A stretch of 64,000 nt of DNA, from the NCBI GenBank assembly GCA_023678885.1, contig CM042962.1, positions 18,986,336-19,050,335 of the forward strand, in the 5' to 3' direction. Source of the DNA: Pogostemon cablin (taxonomy: Eukaryota; Streptophyta; Magnoliopsida; Lamiales; Lamiaceae). This document shows positions 13,111 through 26,490 of the stretch, one piece after another. Every line of letters begins with the position of its first letter. The stretch's first letter is position 1. The notes beneath the pieces were generated by a model. That model was not told where the DNA came from and did no database searches. It was given only the letters and a program-made list of their open reading frames with translations. The position numbers and the translations under genes were made by a program.

Positions 13111-14734
13111 TGATGAGAGTGGAAATTCATGTATTTTTGGGTCCGATTTGATACCTCTTTGAGTATTTAATTGCTATTATTTGCACAAATCTTAATACTA
13201 TGAATGATTATTAAATAAAAGGTGCTTGATAGATATTTTATTGTGTTTTGATAGGAAAAAGAATAAGAAAATGCAAAGTTGAAATGAAGGGTGAACTTGT
13301 GCAACATGCAAGAAAACAAAGTATCAATTTGCATAGTTTTTCTGCATTGCTATGGAAGTCCAAACTGGTTGTATCATATATGGTTGGAAAGATACGGAAG
13401 AGAGGGTTGCTTGGGCATAAAAATCAATTAAATCTGAGTTCAGATGAAGAAGTTATGCTCAAAACCGTGAGGTCACGCAGCTGCCAGCGAGAATTCCGAA
13501 AATATACGAAAATTACCCTCTTTTCCTTATTTTCATGGTGGCCAAGTTATTTCCTAATTTCACATTTTTCAATATCTTCCATAATTATATTTTTCCTGAT
13601 TTTTCAAGATCCAACATCCAAACTCCTTATCTTATTTCATTCTCATCATCACATAGAGGTGTGGAGAAACCGCCTAATCTACCACCACATCACCTAGGGT
13701 TTTTAACCCTAATCCACCATATCAGTCTTTCATCTTCGGCCCATGATCCACCATCCACCATCTGGAGAGGATTCAAGAGAGTATTCGTCTACTTGATCGG
13801 AGACGGGAATTCTGGAGAGGACAGAGTTGAAGAAGGAAAACCAAACAAATAAGTTTTCTTTCTTTACTTTATTCTTTCTAATTTTTAGACTCATAGTTAA
13901 GTCTTTTTCCATAGACATGGTTGTTGCTTGTAACACCATGGACTAAGTATCTTGTTGGTAATGTTAGGGCTTTAGACAGTTTTTATTTATTTCCTTATTG
14001 AAGAAGATATTTTGAGACTTTTAATTATTGTGTTTTGAGTTTTGATTCCTTTAATTATTCATGACGGTATCACTGATTGATAGTTGATAGGATTCTTTGT
14101 TTCTGCATGATAATTTTTGTTTCCTGTGGCAGTCTTACGGGATTGGCCTATAATTCCTAAGAGTGTTAGAAAATCAATTTGAAATATTAATTACTTAGTA
14201 AAATATCATTATTAGGTAATTGGTAAGGAGACAAAAGGAGTTAATAATTTAGTACCTAGAAAGGGAAGTCTGGTGCTCTAACTTTTAATAGAATTTAACA
14301 TGAAGTACCTATAGAGGGAGCGAGAGTTAATTCCTTATCAATCCTAGGATTTGCAGATCATTATAAATGTTAGATTCTACCTGATCAAGGAGGTTTAACT
14401 AGGTTTAGCTATCTTCTTATAAATATCTGCAGGTAATTAATTTGGGTTTAGAATAATTTGTCACATGTTAAACTGAATTGTCCTTAGCATTATCAGTCTC
14501 TTATCTTGGAATACTTAATTGTTTTCTCGCCAGCGTATCTTATTTTATTTTATTATTTATTAATTAATTTTCATAAATTGGATTTATCTTAAATAGAAAT
14601 AGTCATATTAGATTTATTTGTCACTCTGACACTATCCCGTGGGTTCGATAATTTAACTTGGTCACACGCACACTACAATTGATCTCTTATACTTGAGGGT
14701 GAGATTCATATTTTCCAAAAGAAAATAGCAATCA
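13111..14734 (+). repeat. 3' LTR of element B (1624 bp)
   Basis: Near-identical to 9842-11405 with scattered substitutions and small indels. The shared module is at 13381-13490. The frame at 13248-13697 reads through that module and is not a gene. Confidence 0.92.
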
Positions 14735-14960
14735 AGGTTTAAATGAGACTAATAGTTACATGTTTCTTACATCATAACTTTATATGTTTGTTACACCAGT
14801 TGATCCATTTGAGAAGATGTTAGATGATGATCCATTGTAGCAAGTTGGTGATGATTATCATGATGATTTTATAGACATGGTTAAAACGTCAGCTGTGCAG
14901 ATGCAGTTTCGTGATGATCTATCACTAGAAATTTTCACAGAATGGAATCGTACAATCTAG

Positions 14961-16000
14961 TATTCTGGACTGTATTGATGACTTTTTTGCACACTTTAGA
15001 CCATTGTATAATCCAATGAGAAATGAAAATATTGTGTTTTTTATACATTGGTTCAGAGTTATATCAGGTTGAACTGTAATGCAATTGTGGATCCACAATA
15101 TCTTCTCAATTTAAGATTTTTTTTTCATATTAACATGTACCTGGAATTATGGTGCTCAAAATTTATATGATACGAATGAATGTTGTAATTTGCATACTTC
15201 TACTATTCTGGATGGTTTTGACTTATGTGGAGTAGGTCTTAATGTGGATATTTATGATTTAAGGTCGTGTTTAGAGTATACATTTATGTGATATTTGCAT
15301 TGTGTAACATGTGTAGGATTGAGGTAATAGAATGTTTTTGTATCCAATTCAAATTAATGATGTTATTTTCTAATCAAAGTTGTCATTATCATGAAATAAA
15401 GTGGTGTTTCGAGCCTTGCACTAGAGTACGTTCTCATATGGTGGTTGTCGTATGTTGTATCATTATGCTAGCATGAATGCAAAGCACTCAGGGGTTTTTA
15501 CTATATATGCCCCCAGGATCGCGTTCACTCTAGAAATTTCAAACGGTGCAATGAATACCATCGGCATGACCCGTACGAGTAAATTCCGTCTTTTCTAACA
15601 TCTCAAACTTGAGAAAACACTCCTAATAGGAGCGTTAAGCTGTCTGTATATTGATCTGAAATAATGGATAAGAGAGAGACTAGTGTCCGGCGAAGGGTGA
15701 TGAGTGACACTGTCAATGCTTCTTCCCAAATGCATCAACCATCTATGACTAGTGTAACATATTTCGTAGATGAAGTTGATGCTTCAAGTCCAACAATGAT
15801 ATGGTTGTGTAGATCTATTCTATTTATCTTTATATGTTTGATTCTCATTTTGATTAGGGTAATGATTGGTCGACTTATTTAGTTGAGGTATTGTTTGTAG
15901 TGAACGTGTATGTGTTTGTGATGATTTTGTATTAGATTCTAAGTATGTAAAGAATTTAGGATGTTGTTTGAACCTGCTTTTATTTAATTAAGTGTGTAAT
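14961..16000. other. Harbinger flank without a recognisable gene
   Basis: Likely the downstream part of the Harbinger element and its flank. A 72-residue frame at 15664-15882 ends in a hydrophobic stretch (about residues 43-65) but has no family resemblance I can see, and I do not call it. Confidence 0.35.
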
Positions 16001-16005
16001 AGATG

Positions 16006-17200
16006 TGTAAGAAGTTAAAATTCACAGTCCAATCAAATGGCGACACGTGGATTTTCTTGATTAAATATCAATTTTAATTTATTTTGGTATCTAAATAAAT
16101 TAATTCCTAAAATACGTGCAAAAAACAAATGCACCTCTTTGCCCGGGACGGAGGGAGTAATTGATAATAAATTTGAGCCCAAAAAAATTAATTGAGTCTT
16201 AAACTAAAAGAGGCCTGACCCAAGTCAAATAAGCTTAGACAAATTAAATCAGACCCAAGTAAAATAAGCCTGATTACAGTCCAATCAAGTTGGAGGCCCA
16301 AGCCCGTAGAATTAGGTCTAAATAGCCCTAGACAAATCAGACTGTGAGTTATATATGGGGCTTCCTCACCCTTCACCTATATAAGGAGCTCTCCTCCATT
16401 CATTTCAGACACACTCAGACACCTGAAGAGATCCGAAGAACACGAGCAAAGCCGAAAGTCCAGCCTCCATTCAAGATCTTCAAGTCAAGAATAGCCAACA
16501 ATCAGAGATCAAGGTGTCAAGCCCCTCCGATCCGGCATTCTTTCAGCCAATAGCCTCCGATCAGAGATCAAGGTGTCAATCTCCTCTGATCCAGCATTTT
16601 TCCAGTCAATAGCCTCCGATCAGAGATCAAGGTGCCAAGCCTCTTTGATCTGACGTTCTTCCAGTCAATAGCCTCCGATCAGAGATTAAGATGCCAAGCC
16701 CCTCCGATACCACGTTCTACTAGTCAACAGCCTCTGATCAGAGATCAAGGTGCTAAACCCCTCTGATCCGGCATTCTTCAAGTCAGAAACAATACTCGAC
16801 TTGAGATCAAGGTGCTAAGCCCCTCAGATTCGACATTTCTTCAGTCAGATTCATCTAGCAGTCTTCGTGAAGTCAACGATGTTCTACTAAATTGAACAAC
16901 GTTCTTCATAAGAAGTCTTCAAGTCAATGTTTAATCCAAAAAAGGCTCGACGCCTCCAGATTAACGTCATAAAACTTCACACCAGAGCTCGGACAAGTTT
17001 CATCTGAAGATCCGGCTCAACACACAGTCAACAGACACACTCAGTCAAGTCAAAGTCAAGGCAAATTGTTCGAGAGAAGAATCAAAGGATTAATTAAGAT
17101 TGTAACCCGTTTACATATCTTTTAAATTAAATCCGTCTATATTATATTTGTACCCTTTTTGTGTTTATTTTTTCATAAATATAAAAAATTTGTTGTTACA
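16006..17200 (+). mobile_element. Solo LTR of family E
   Basis: Starts TGTAAGAAG, ends GTTGTTACA, and is flanked by identical AGATG (16001-16005 and 17201-17205). It matches, in the opposite orientation, the LTRs of element E (51147-52668 and 55842-57508). Shared parts include the AGCCCAAGCCCG-like block, the CTATATAAGGAGC TATA box (16378) and the minisatellite. No internal sequence is present, so it arose by LTR-LTR recombination. GGGACGGAGGGAGTA at about 16144 looks like a stray Stowaway end. Confidence 0.9.
16440..16850 (+). repeat. Roughly 60-bp minisatellite inside the solo LTR
   Basis: About seven imperfect units, each with CCTCCGATCAGAGATCAAGG followed by TGCCAAGCCCCTCCGATCC-like sequence. 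The same unit is found in reverse at 51590-52240 and 56160-56690. Confidence 0.88.
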
Positions 17201-17205
17201 AGATG

Positions 17206-17547
17206 TGTTATTGATGTTGTCGTCTATCTATCTTTATCTATGGTCAACTCTTATTCAAGTTGCTTTGATCTTATCTAGATGATTTATGCATATCACGTGG
17301 GGCTAATTAGGTTGCTTGAACTTTATCTAGAATACCGCATAACATTTGGGGCTAAACAGGTGATGATGAATGTGCATAAATAATTCATGGACATGCTCCT
17401 CAACTTTTGCTAACATATTGAAAATAAAGATCCATTATCTTTTGAGAAGTAAATTAAAGGGTACAAAAGTTGTGTGAACCAACAGTGGGTGTATTGTAAT
17501 TACTATATGTGGATATGCTTTAACTTTTCTATTTAAACTACTATTTA
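17206..17547. other. Interval between solo LTR and Myb/SANT relic
   Basis: No gene seen. Two direct CTTATCTAGAT/CTTTATCTAGAAT phrases, each followed by a GGGGCTAA block, suggest an old short duplication (about 17268 and 17321). Confidence 0.3.
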
Positions 17548-18262
17548 AATGCACCCTCTTGGTCCATCAAATGGTATTTCCTCTTATCCAAGTCAAAATA
17601 ATCTTAATAATATTTCGAATAAAGATATGAATCTCCTTTTTATTAACACATTAATTTCACAGTAAGAAGCTGGTGATTGGACCGTAGGAGATGCAAATTA
17701 CCATGCCCTCCTTGTTGCGTATTTTATCATCAATACAAAGTTTAATGTCAATTTACAGTTTGATGATGTGATAGAACGATTGTGTTTTCTTCACAAGAGG
17801 TACAACATGTTATCTTATTTATGTTATAAACAAGATGTATGGTGGGATGAACCATCCAACACGATATCTGCATCTCGACACCAATGGGAAGCTCTATTTT
17901 AGTTAATGTCTTCAAATAAGTAAGATTTTCTAAAATGATTTATGTACCTATCACTCTAACACTGGTATTTTTAATGTGATTGGTGATGTGTTCTTTCCCG
18001 GCAAGACCCATTAGATATGACATATTTCCATCAGAGTAACCCTATTAATTATTCGCCAATTGAGGATGTTGTTCAGTCGAGATCCACCTCCAACTCCAAA
18101 TGAGGTTATTGTTATAAGTAATGGCACATACTCATCCCTTGTAGATTGTAATATGACAATTGTTCTTGTGTCCGATGAAGAGGAAGTAGAATCACCGTCA
18201 ATAATGCATAAATGGTGTCTACTCCCCCATTCCATTGAACAAGTTCATCCTATAAAACTTTA
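17548..18262 (+). pseudogene. Myb/SANT-like protein relic (Harbinger ORF1 type), plus strand
   Basis: The translation near 17548-17900 contains LISQ, GDWTVGDANYHALLVAYF, FDDVIERLCFLHKRYNMLSYL and VWWDEPSNTISAS. This is the layout of the Myb/SANT-like (trihelix-like) DNA-binding domain of PIF/Harbinger ORF1 and related plant proteins. A stop interrupts the first block. After a break, 18060-18262 gives an acidic continuation (VSDEEEVESPS). ORF1 proteins help the transposase bind element ends. Together with 7762-14960 this could be the second gene of one Harbinger element, but no TIR/TSD pair was found to prove it. Confidence 0.6.
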
Positions 18263-18802
18263 GAAAAATCTACATAAGGAGTCTGGTTAATCTGTTGTAT
18301 CATATAGCGCACTGAAATGGTTTAAAATCCCTAAAGACAAGAAATGATAAGTCTGTTGGTCGTAGCATGACGTACTACGTATTATGTGGTTGCTTTCAAA
18401 TAAAGACTTATTAGCTTACTCTATTTTCAGAAGCTTGATTGTTCTCCAACAGTCTTTTTGTAGTGGTAATGATGTATTTATGATAGTGTGAAGAGTTTGA
18501 AATACTAGTATTGATGTTGTAATATATTTAAATTTACCTAACTAAGTTTTTTTTTCTCGCTGTTTTTAATAAACTAATTATATTTTTAAAGTAATATTTA
18601 GTTTTATTAAATATTAAATCTTTATGTATTTGTGTTAGAAAGAATATTTAAAATTTAAAGTAATACTTAATTCAATTATTAATACAGTATAACGTTATTA
18701 ATATATAAATATACATCTATGCATTAAATTTTAAATTTTTTACAACATCATTTTTTGTGAACAAAATTGAATTCTAGAAGAGTATATTAAAAAGATCGAA
18801 GC

Positions 18803-18804
<2 letters not shown>
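18263..18804. other. AT-rich interval with no gene
   Basis: Nothing recognisable apart from poly-T and TTTAAAGTAATATTTA-like direct phrases near 18585 and 18657. Confidence 0.4.

Positions 18805-18882
<78 letters not shown>
18805..18882. repeat. (TA)n microsatellite
   Basis: About 39 uninterrupted TA units. Confidence 0.95.
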
Positions 18883-18883
<1 letters not shown>

Positions 18884-19189
18884 TGTATTTTCAGCTACAT
18901 TCAAAATTACATTTTTAATGAACATAGATCTTATATTAACTTACAAATGACGAAATTATCTCAAAATAACATAGTGCACTAAGGTTTTTCAAAGCACAAA
19001 AACATACATCAAAAGTGTTGTAAAATATTAGTAATCTAAATTTTCAAGTGCTACAACACATAACTAACAAAACAGCTAATGACTAGGTCATTCGATGATC
19101 ATCTCATCTACAACCAACATGCATTACATATATTATCAAAAAGATAATGCAGTTGAGTATGAATTTACATCTTCACACCGCGAGTCAAT

Positions 19190-21550
19190 GAAATTCTTTG
19201 TTCAACAATCATTGTAGATATCGTGCTCGAGCATTTACTGGCAATCCTTTGAACATCTGCAAACACTCCACATTCTTTGTAAGCAAGTGCGAGGCGTCAA
19301 GCTAATCATCAAGACTCATACCTAAAATATTATCCAACATATTGAAGATATGCTCTCCCATTTGACCGATATCTGACTTATAACCAAAAACACGAGTAAT
19401 ATTGTCAAGTCTCTCATCTATGGATCTTTGCATTTCACCTAAAAGATCGTAGAGGCAGTCATCACTAATATTAGACATTGCTCGCTTCTATCCTGTAGAC
19501 TTGGAAGAGTTTGCTTTTACCTCCACCTCATTGGAGTTCAGATCTGGATCTCCAATGGATTCATACTATAGATCTGGAAATGGATGGTTATTCTAATTCA
19601 ACAATTCTTTAACAATTTCGATTACGTCCCTAGTAAAATTTCCAATGGCGCGATCCTTCCCAAATATTTCATTCCACGGTTCATACATGGGCCATAACTA
19701 GTGACGCATATTGTGCGCAGCAGGATCGCCCTACATAAATAAATCAATCAGCCATAAAATGCTCAGAATACATTTCACGTTATTATATTGTGTGTAGCAG
19801 GATCACTCAACATAAATAAAACACAAATGAAACTAATACAAGCATATATGACTCATACTATCCAGGGTTTGAGACCACAAGATTTACACTTCAAATTTTC
19901 GTTCATTAAACCATCAATAAGAAAGTAAAAGAAAATGTAACATGTAACAACTTAGTAGAAAATTATTTTAAATAACAATTTTCATAATCTATATTCAATC
20001 ATTATAATTTCACAATTAGTTGAATTTTCAGAATATGAAAAATCAAACAATCTGAACAATAAAGACTAAAAAAACTTTGGGTAATTTCATAATGAACAAT
20101 TTGAATAATATAGACTAAAACAATATGAAAAATCAAATAATCTGAACAATCATTATAACTTCATAATTTCAAAATTAGTCTAATTTTCATATGTATTTTC
20201 ATGATCTACACATTTTTCAAAAAATCTATGAGTGGGTTAAAAAATTGATATCTCTGTGTTCTAAAATAATTCGTAAAAACCCTCCACACAAGAAGACAAA
20301 AAAGCAAACAATGAACAAAAAAACTAAAGGGAAATAATGACCATCAAGCATAAAGATATAAAAATAATAGCATCACTCCTACACACCTTCAACACCTTCT
20401 CCATTAAGAATTTGAATTATCTGTTGATGTGAAGTATTGAGACCAGTCTCATCACATCTGGAATTACACCAATCTTCCACCAGTTATTATTTAACTACTA
20501 ATATGTTAAAGTTGTTCGTGATGTGTTGTGTTTGATGTTTCTTTCAGGATTGTGGCAGTTGAATGATGTACGTGCTAGATGTAGGGCTAAAGGGACCCAC
20601 AAGCCGGGAGAGCAATCTGGAAAGATCTAGAATTCTGGAAGATTCTAGAGGCTGAAGATAACTATCCAATGTAATGGGCGATTATTTCTTCTATCATGAG
20701 TAGTTTGATATCTCCTAGTGGATCACTCATTTGAAAGAGGCTTCAGCATGATCCACGACTATATATAGAAGCTGTCAAACCTTGAATATATGCGGAAAAA
20801 ACTTGGAGAGATCCTACACATAGAGAGACGTCGCACTTACGTGTAGTGTTTTTACTAATATTGTAACACTTTGTTCAATATTGCATGTATACTGTTATCC
20901 CATATATTTTGTGTGTATTGTTCATAGGCAGTGGAAGTGCATACTTGAAGTAGGTTTAGATCTAACAATCTAGGTTTGCTATTTGGAAACTTGTTTGGAT
21001 TTTATCCGATTTTGTGTTTGAAGAGTGGAAGGAACGTTTTCATCTCTTAGAATCTATTTTTGTAATAACTTTTTTCAAGTTAGTGATATTTATGCCATGA
21101 GGCCATCATAAACTTATTAAGTTTGTGGAAAGATTGAGTAATCCGTGTGTTAAGTCTTCTGCTGTTTAAACTTGCAATTTCGTATTCAAGTTTCGTATTC
21201 TGATACGAGTCGGTGTTGTATAAAGTATCGACCACACTTAGAACAATATCACTATCGAAAAATACACTTATACGATTGGGCACCCGACAGCATCAATCTC
21301 ATGGGTCACTTGATTGTATCCTACTCCCAGTACCATCAACTAACATGCTTGAAAGAGATGAATGAAATCGCTTCCACATGTTATCTTAGAGTTGATGTAA
21401 GGAGTTCCACGGATATTAGTTTTGGGATAGCCTTTAGCATACCTGCCTCAAGCCTACTTAGATATCCAGGCCTAAATCTATTATCACTCTTCCACCTAAT
21501 AGCAACGAGCTCCTTCAACAAGCCAATGAGAACCTCTTCTTCATAGGTAG
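19190..21550 (-). pseudogene. Myb/SANT-like protein relic (Harbinger ORF1 type), minus strand, split
   Basis: Reading the minus strand from 21550: EEEVLIGLLKELVAIRWKSDNRF, PGYLSRLEAGMLKAIPK, and after a frame change INSKITCWKRFHSSLSSML. This matches the Myb/SANT-like domain of PIF ORF1/L10-interacting-Myb type proteins. The next expected block (DPAAHNMRH, LWPMYEPWNEIFGKDRAIG) appears only at 19750-19650, and the C-terminal block (IDERLDNITRVFGYKSDIG then VECLQMFKGLPVNARARYL) at 19420-19210. About 1.5 kb of foreign sequence separates the halves. Several stops and frameshifts are present. Confidence 0.68.
19770..21330. mobile_element. Insertion inside the minus-strand Myb/SANT relic, LTR-like
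   Basis: This block breaks the ORF1 relic. It includes a promoter-like CTATATATAG box (20759), short AGATCTAGAATTCTGGAAG-type repeats (20623-20650) and a termination-like T-rich zone around 20870-21070, as in many plant solo LTRs. I could not define matching ends or a target duplication. Confidence 0.3.
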
Positions 21551-22740
21551 TCCAAGATCATATTTATTTCAGTCTTTTTGCCTTTGTCCTTTCCAAACAT
21601 GTTGCTACTACATCTCTCCATCAATGTTATTGCATATAACTTATCCGACTCTAGATGCTGCAATACATATCACAAATAACTGAAATAAAAGAGAATATTG
21701 TTATAACATACACTAATTTAACAGCTATTATAATATTATCACATAATCATCATATATATTCGCTCACCAACTTAAATTGTCTACGATACATATCACAATA
21801 TTAACAGATAATCATCGTATAAAAAGTAAATAATATATGTATAAAAAATAATAAAACGAAATAAAATCAATATTTTTGTAGTAGTAAAATAAAATAAAAT
21901 GAATACAACATGATTAACTTCTTCATTCATTATCCAAGGAAAACAAGCATTGTAACTTAATACTTCCGTAGACACTAGAATTGTGCATGGATTTTTTGAT
22001 TAAGTTCTATGCTAATTCAAGTCAATAATTAAGTGCCCTTTTCGAGGAACCAAAAAGTATATATATACATATACATACATATGCATACTTTTAATAGAAA
22101 TATGCTTGGAGTTATATTTTAAAATTAATGAACATATGAATATCACTCAATAGCTAAAAAATTTTGCAAGAAAGAGTGGTGTGATTGTGATTTTAGAAAT
22201 CGAGTACTGATTTTCAATAAATATGTATCAGAATTTATTTTTTAATTTTTTTTTAAAATCTTATAATCAATTCTTTAAGATCTCTAATGCGTATTTGCAA
22301 AATATATGAAGCAGTACTTTAGATCATACAGTTTCATAGTTATTTTAAGAAGCTTTTGTATTTTTTTCAATATTCTCAAGTGTTCTTAATTTAGTTGTCA
22401 ATATCCTCCCACCCCACGTACCCATTCATTTCATTATATGGTTGACCATGAATTATGATCAAGGTAAATGCTCCTATTCCACATAATTAATTGAATGAGC
22501 AAAGTTTTAATCTTTTTTTTAACCCAGATCTCCTAAAACCCCAAATTAAAGGAAAATAGATATTTTCTAAAAATTTAAAAATTATCGGTAGGAAAAAATA
22601 TAAATGTACACTTCGAAAGTTTCTGAAATCCCAGGAGATATCAAATCGCCCAAATTTAACAATGAAATTTATCTATGCAAATATGTAATTGGACTATGGA
22701 TAAAACACACATATTATGCAAAATTAGAAAGAACGAAACA
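21551..22740. other. AT-rich interval with no gene
   Basis: No family recognised. Short frames (for example 21793-21975) are biased by AT content. Confidence 0.4.
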
Positions 22741-22744
22741 ACAA

Positions 22745-23310
22745 TCTAGAGAATGAAATAGATAAACAAGAATACTAACTCGAATAGAGGCATTAAGTCA
22801 TGAATAAATCCAAACAACTAGAAAGGAAAAATGTATGCTATAGATCTCATCAAAGAACCAATTGTGCGTTCTCTTCTATTAAAATCTGGACGAATGTCAC
22901 CACATCTTCACAATCTGCAGTGGAATCGGCGCAAATGAGATTTCATGTCTGAGGGTTTTTATTTCTATCGTCGTCTTCAATCTGAAGTAGGATTTTATAA
23001 TTATCTTTATGTAATTCTATTTCTTTAATTTAGAGAATGAAATAGAGAAACGAGAATACCAACTTGGGCAGGCATTAAGTCATTAATAAACCCAAACAAC
23101 TTGAAAGAAATACTATAGATCTCAAACCAAAATCCTGTTGTGCGTCCTCTTCTACTACAATCTGGATGAATGTCACTATATCTTCATAATCTGCTACGGA
23201 GTCGGGGCAAATTAGATTTATTTCCAAGGATTTCTATTTCTATCGTCGTCTTCGATCTGATGTGGGATTTTATAACTATCTTTTTTAATTCTATTTCTTT
23301 AATCATAAAT
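22745..23310. repeat. Tandem duplication, about 285 bp x 2
   Basis: TAGAGAATGAAATAGA starts both copies (about 22748 and 23031). Each runs through an AATTGTGCGT/TGTTGTGCGT block, ATCTGGAYGAATGTCAC, TTTCTATCGTCGTCTTC and TTCTATTTCTTTAAT. The copies differ by scattered substitutions and small gaps. Confidence 0.85.
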
Positions 23311-23463
23311 GGTAACCATTATAATTTAAATTATAAATAACGGTTTAAAATGTAATTTCATCATTTATCTTACTTCTTTTATCTCCTACCAAACATATAA
23401 AATTTTTATTATATCAATTTTAATACAACCTATCAAACAATCTCCATCTTTCATTAAGCATTG

Positions 23464-24498
23464 TTAAATACACACCCTTTTTTATTAAATACACACCTTT
23501 TATTGAATACACACCCCATTTGGATCTTTTATTTCTTAATTTTATTATATACTCACCCCCTAAAAATCCAAATTACCCTTTTAAAATTAAAATTATGCAC
23601 ACTCAATAACAAACCCCAATTTATTCTTATTAAAATAAAAACTTCTCTTACACTTTTCAAAACTTTAACATATCGTACTTGAAGAGGGAGATAAATTTCT
23701 TCATATAATCTGCAATCGACCCAAATTCACAAATTCAATTTGTTTTTCATGGCTGAATTTAATTATTATACAGATAATAATTCCCTTCATAACTCAAATA
23801 TGGTAAATGTTCATGTATTAATTGCTCGATTCAATATTTACTTTTTACATTATTAATAATCAACTTTCTCTCCCTAAAACTATAGATTTCTTGTTTGTGG
23901 TTTATCGTAGTAGAGAAGAATTATGTGCGAGGAAGCAAAATATGAGAGAGATTAAGGAGTGAGAAACAATGGAATGTGTTTATAAAATGGTAGAGTTGAT
24001 TACTACTTTGTTCATTGAGTCCAAAATCAAACAGAGAATTTAAATAAATAATTAAGTTTCTTTAATTTGACAAAACATAGATTTTGGGATTCTAGAATAT
24101 AATAAAGAAAAAAACGCAGCCGCTCTAAAAATTCTCAATGTTGTACGTCTAATTAAACCTTGTTTGTGCAAATCTCTATTTCCAAATCTATTCAATTTAT
24201 GATTTCAGACTAAAAAAAGATTGGCATTGAAAAAAAAACAAAAACATTAGGTGATCAGAAAACTGGCGGCAACAATAAAAAGACGTGAAGAGAAGAGCTC
24301 AACGGCAAAAAAAAACAGAAACGAATAACGGAGATATTAAAGATTTTACAAGATAAGATATTTATAAAATATAATTTAATTTAAAATATATAGGGTGTGT
24401 ATTTAATGATCTTAAGGGTAATATAAATTTTTTAAACATACAATATATTAATAATATAATAATAGGGTGTGTATTCAATAAAAAAGAGTGTGCATTTA
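23464..24498. mobile_element. Inverted-repeat DNA element, AATACACACCC family, copy 1
   Basis: The left end carries three spaced AAATACACACC repeats. The right end carries the inverse (GGGTGTGTATTTA and GGGTGTGTATTCA, ending in GTGTGCATTTA). About 1 kb, with no coding capacity. A second member is at 46184-46815. Confidence 0.55.
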
Positions 24499-24840
24499 GT
24501 CCATCCCTTTTTCATAATATGGATACTTATCTTCACTTAAAATTTATATATAATATATATTTCCTTATCTCATTTCATCTATCAAACGAGCCGTAAAAGT
24601 AAGTGTGAAATATTTTGTAGGATGGATAAAAAGGAAAGTGTGAAATACTTTCCTAAAGGAGCATTATTTTAAGGAGTTACTCTCTTGTAAACCGATTTTA
24701 CATCATAAACTCTTGTAAACCCTGTGATCTCTATACTACATGGTTTACAATGTGAACCCGATTATACAAGTATTTATGTATTTTAAGTGTTAGAATAATG
24801 TTACATTGGGTGCGGCTATTTATACCCTAAGGGATGTTTT
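24499..24840. other. Interval without a gene
   Basis: Contains inverted and direct TTGTAAACC/GGTTTAC phrases (24685-24760), resembling debris of a small repeat also glimpsed at 45740-45900. Confidence 0.3.
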
Positions 24841-25129
24841 GAGTAAGATCGTCTCATGGATCATAATTCATAAACATGGATTATCTATTAACTCAATTAA
24901 ATATATTTTAAATTAAATTAAAAAATAATTTTAAAAAAAAATCAAGTTTGGTTGCTATTAAATATCAATTATAATTATTTTAATTCTAAAATGGCAAACA
25001 AATTGTGATAATATTTGGCATACCAATCACGTATATCAACAATATCGCAGATATTACTTTAGATTAATTATTATATTCTATGCCCTATAATTTGTTCGTA
25101 TATTTTAATAAAAGTATTATCACTGACAA

Positions 25130-26281
25130 TAATAATAATAATAATAATTTATTAATGTTATTATTATTATTGTTATTAATTATTTAATAGATAATTTAAC
25201 TGTTTCATTATTATTTTATTATTTTGATTGTGGTATCACTTTATATTAAAAATGATACGTATAATTTTTTATTCATCCTACTAATTGTTCATAAAATAAT
25301 TTAATTAAATGATTATCACTTTTTCTTTATCATGTATCATTTTCTATTAAAAATATTATCACTTTTATTATTCTAGTGAATTATTCGTGAAATAATTAAA
25401 TTAGACGAGTAGCACTTTTCTTTGATTAGGAATCACATTTTTATTAAAAATATTATTATATTTTATTCATTCTATAAATTATTCATAAAATACACTTTCA
25501 TAATTATTTATTAGTACACTCGTCTCACCATAACGTTTACGTATTTTTATTTTGGATGTCTCATAATAGGGTTTATATTTCCCTTTGTTGTAAATGAGAC
25601 CCACATAAAACAATTAATATATTCTTATGTGCCCACACAACATTGATACAATATATATTAAAATATTATATCTCTCACCTGACCACATATTAAAATGTTA
25701 TATACATTAATTCCCATGCAAAAAATAACCATTAGTAGTCGGACGGAACTAAAGGTGGGTAATACCAGTATGTCAAACATACCGATATCGTACCAAAAAT
25801 TTCGGTATGAAAAAAATATATCGATACCGATACTAAAATTTCCTTAAATTAAGTTGCATACTGATATGATACCATATCGAAATATATACCATACTAATTT
25901 TTCGAGAAATAATTATTAATACCGAAATTTTAGCATACTATTTCACATCAAAAGTCGGCATACCAAAAAATATCAATGACCAAACCATACTAAAAGATAA
26001 TATTTAATTTTAATTAAAATATGAAAATTAATATGAAATTTTTTCAAAGTATTTTAACATGTGTTGCATTTCAATTTATAAAATGAGAACATTTCAAAAT
26101 AATCTAACATGTATTGCATTTTAATTTACAAACATATTATATGATAATTATATCACTTTATAATGTATAAAAAATATATAAAAATTATATAGTATACATT
26201 ACATAGTAAATATTTAATTATTCTATTTATATATTTATATATATTTTAGAAGTGATTTATAAGTGTAATATATTATATTTA
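25130..26281. other. AT-rich body of the outer element
   Basis: No gene. AATAAT microsatellite at about 25130-25150. The 25770-25990 block is rich in TACCGATAT and CGGTATG phrases. A comparable phrase set occurs at 44820-44920, beyond the right LTR of D, hinting at one more inverted-repeat element between the outer element and the MITE. Confidence 0.4.
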
Positions 26282-26490
26282 GGGTCAATTGAAAAAAAAC
26301 ACACAAATTTATTCTTATTTCAAATTAATCCCGACCTTTGAGAAATTTAAAAAAGAATACCACATTTAAGTATTATTGCAAAATGCACCCAATTTGTGAC
26401 TAAAAGTGAGGTTCTTTTTTGAAAAATTGGGTGTGTTTTGCAACAATACTTAAAAGTAGTATTCTTTTTTGCAATTTCTCAAAGATGAGG

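Larger units (their letters stand above)
9842..14734 (+). mobile_element. LTR element B: complete non-autonomous LTR retrotransposon
   Basis: LTRs 9842-11405 and 13111-14734 both open with TGAT and close with ATCA. Target duplication AGGTT is present on both sides (9837-9841 and 14735-14739). The 1705-bp internal region has a perfect tRNA-Asp-type primer site, a hairpin and a polypurine tract, but no open frame of any substance. It sits inside the Harbinger transposase coding region, so it is younger than that element. Mobilisation would need proteins from an autonomous relative. Confidence 0.93.

Noticed and set aside
13248..13697. 149-residue gene
   Set aside because: Lies in the 3' LTR of element B; the matching part of the 5' LTR is broken up.
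20420..21290. Solo LTR with exact ends
   Set aside because: A TATA-like box and LTR-like composition are visible, but no pair of ends with a target duplication could be fixed, so only a low-confidence insertion is listed.
21172..21546. Plus-strand 124-residue gene
   Set aside because: It is the antisense of the Myb/SANT-like domain that reads on the minus strand.
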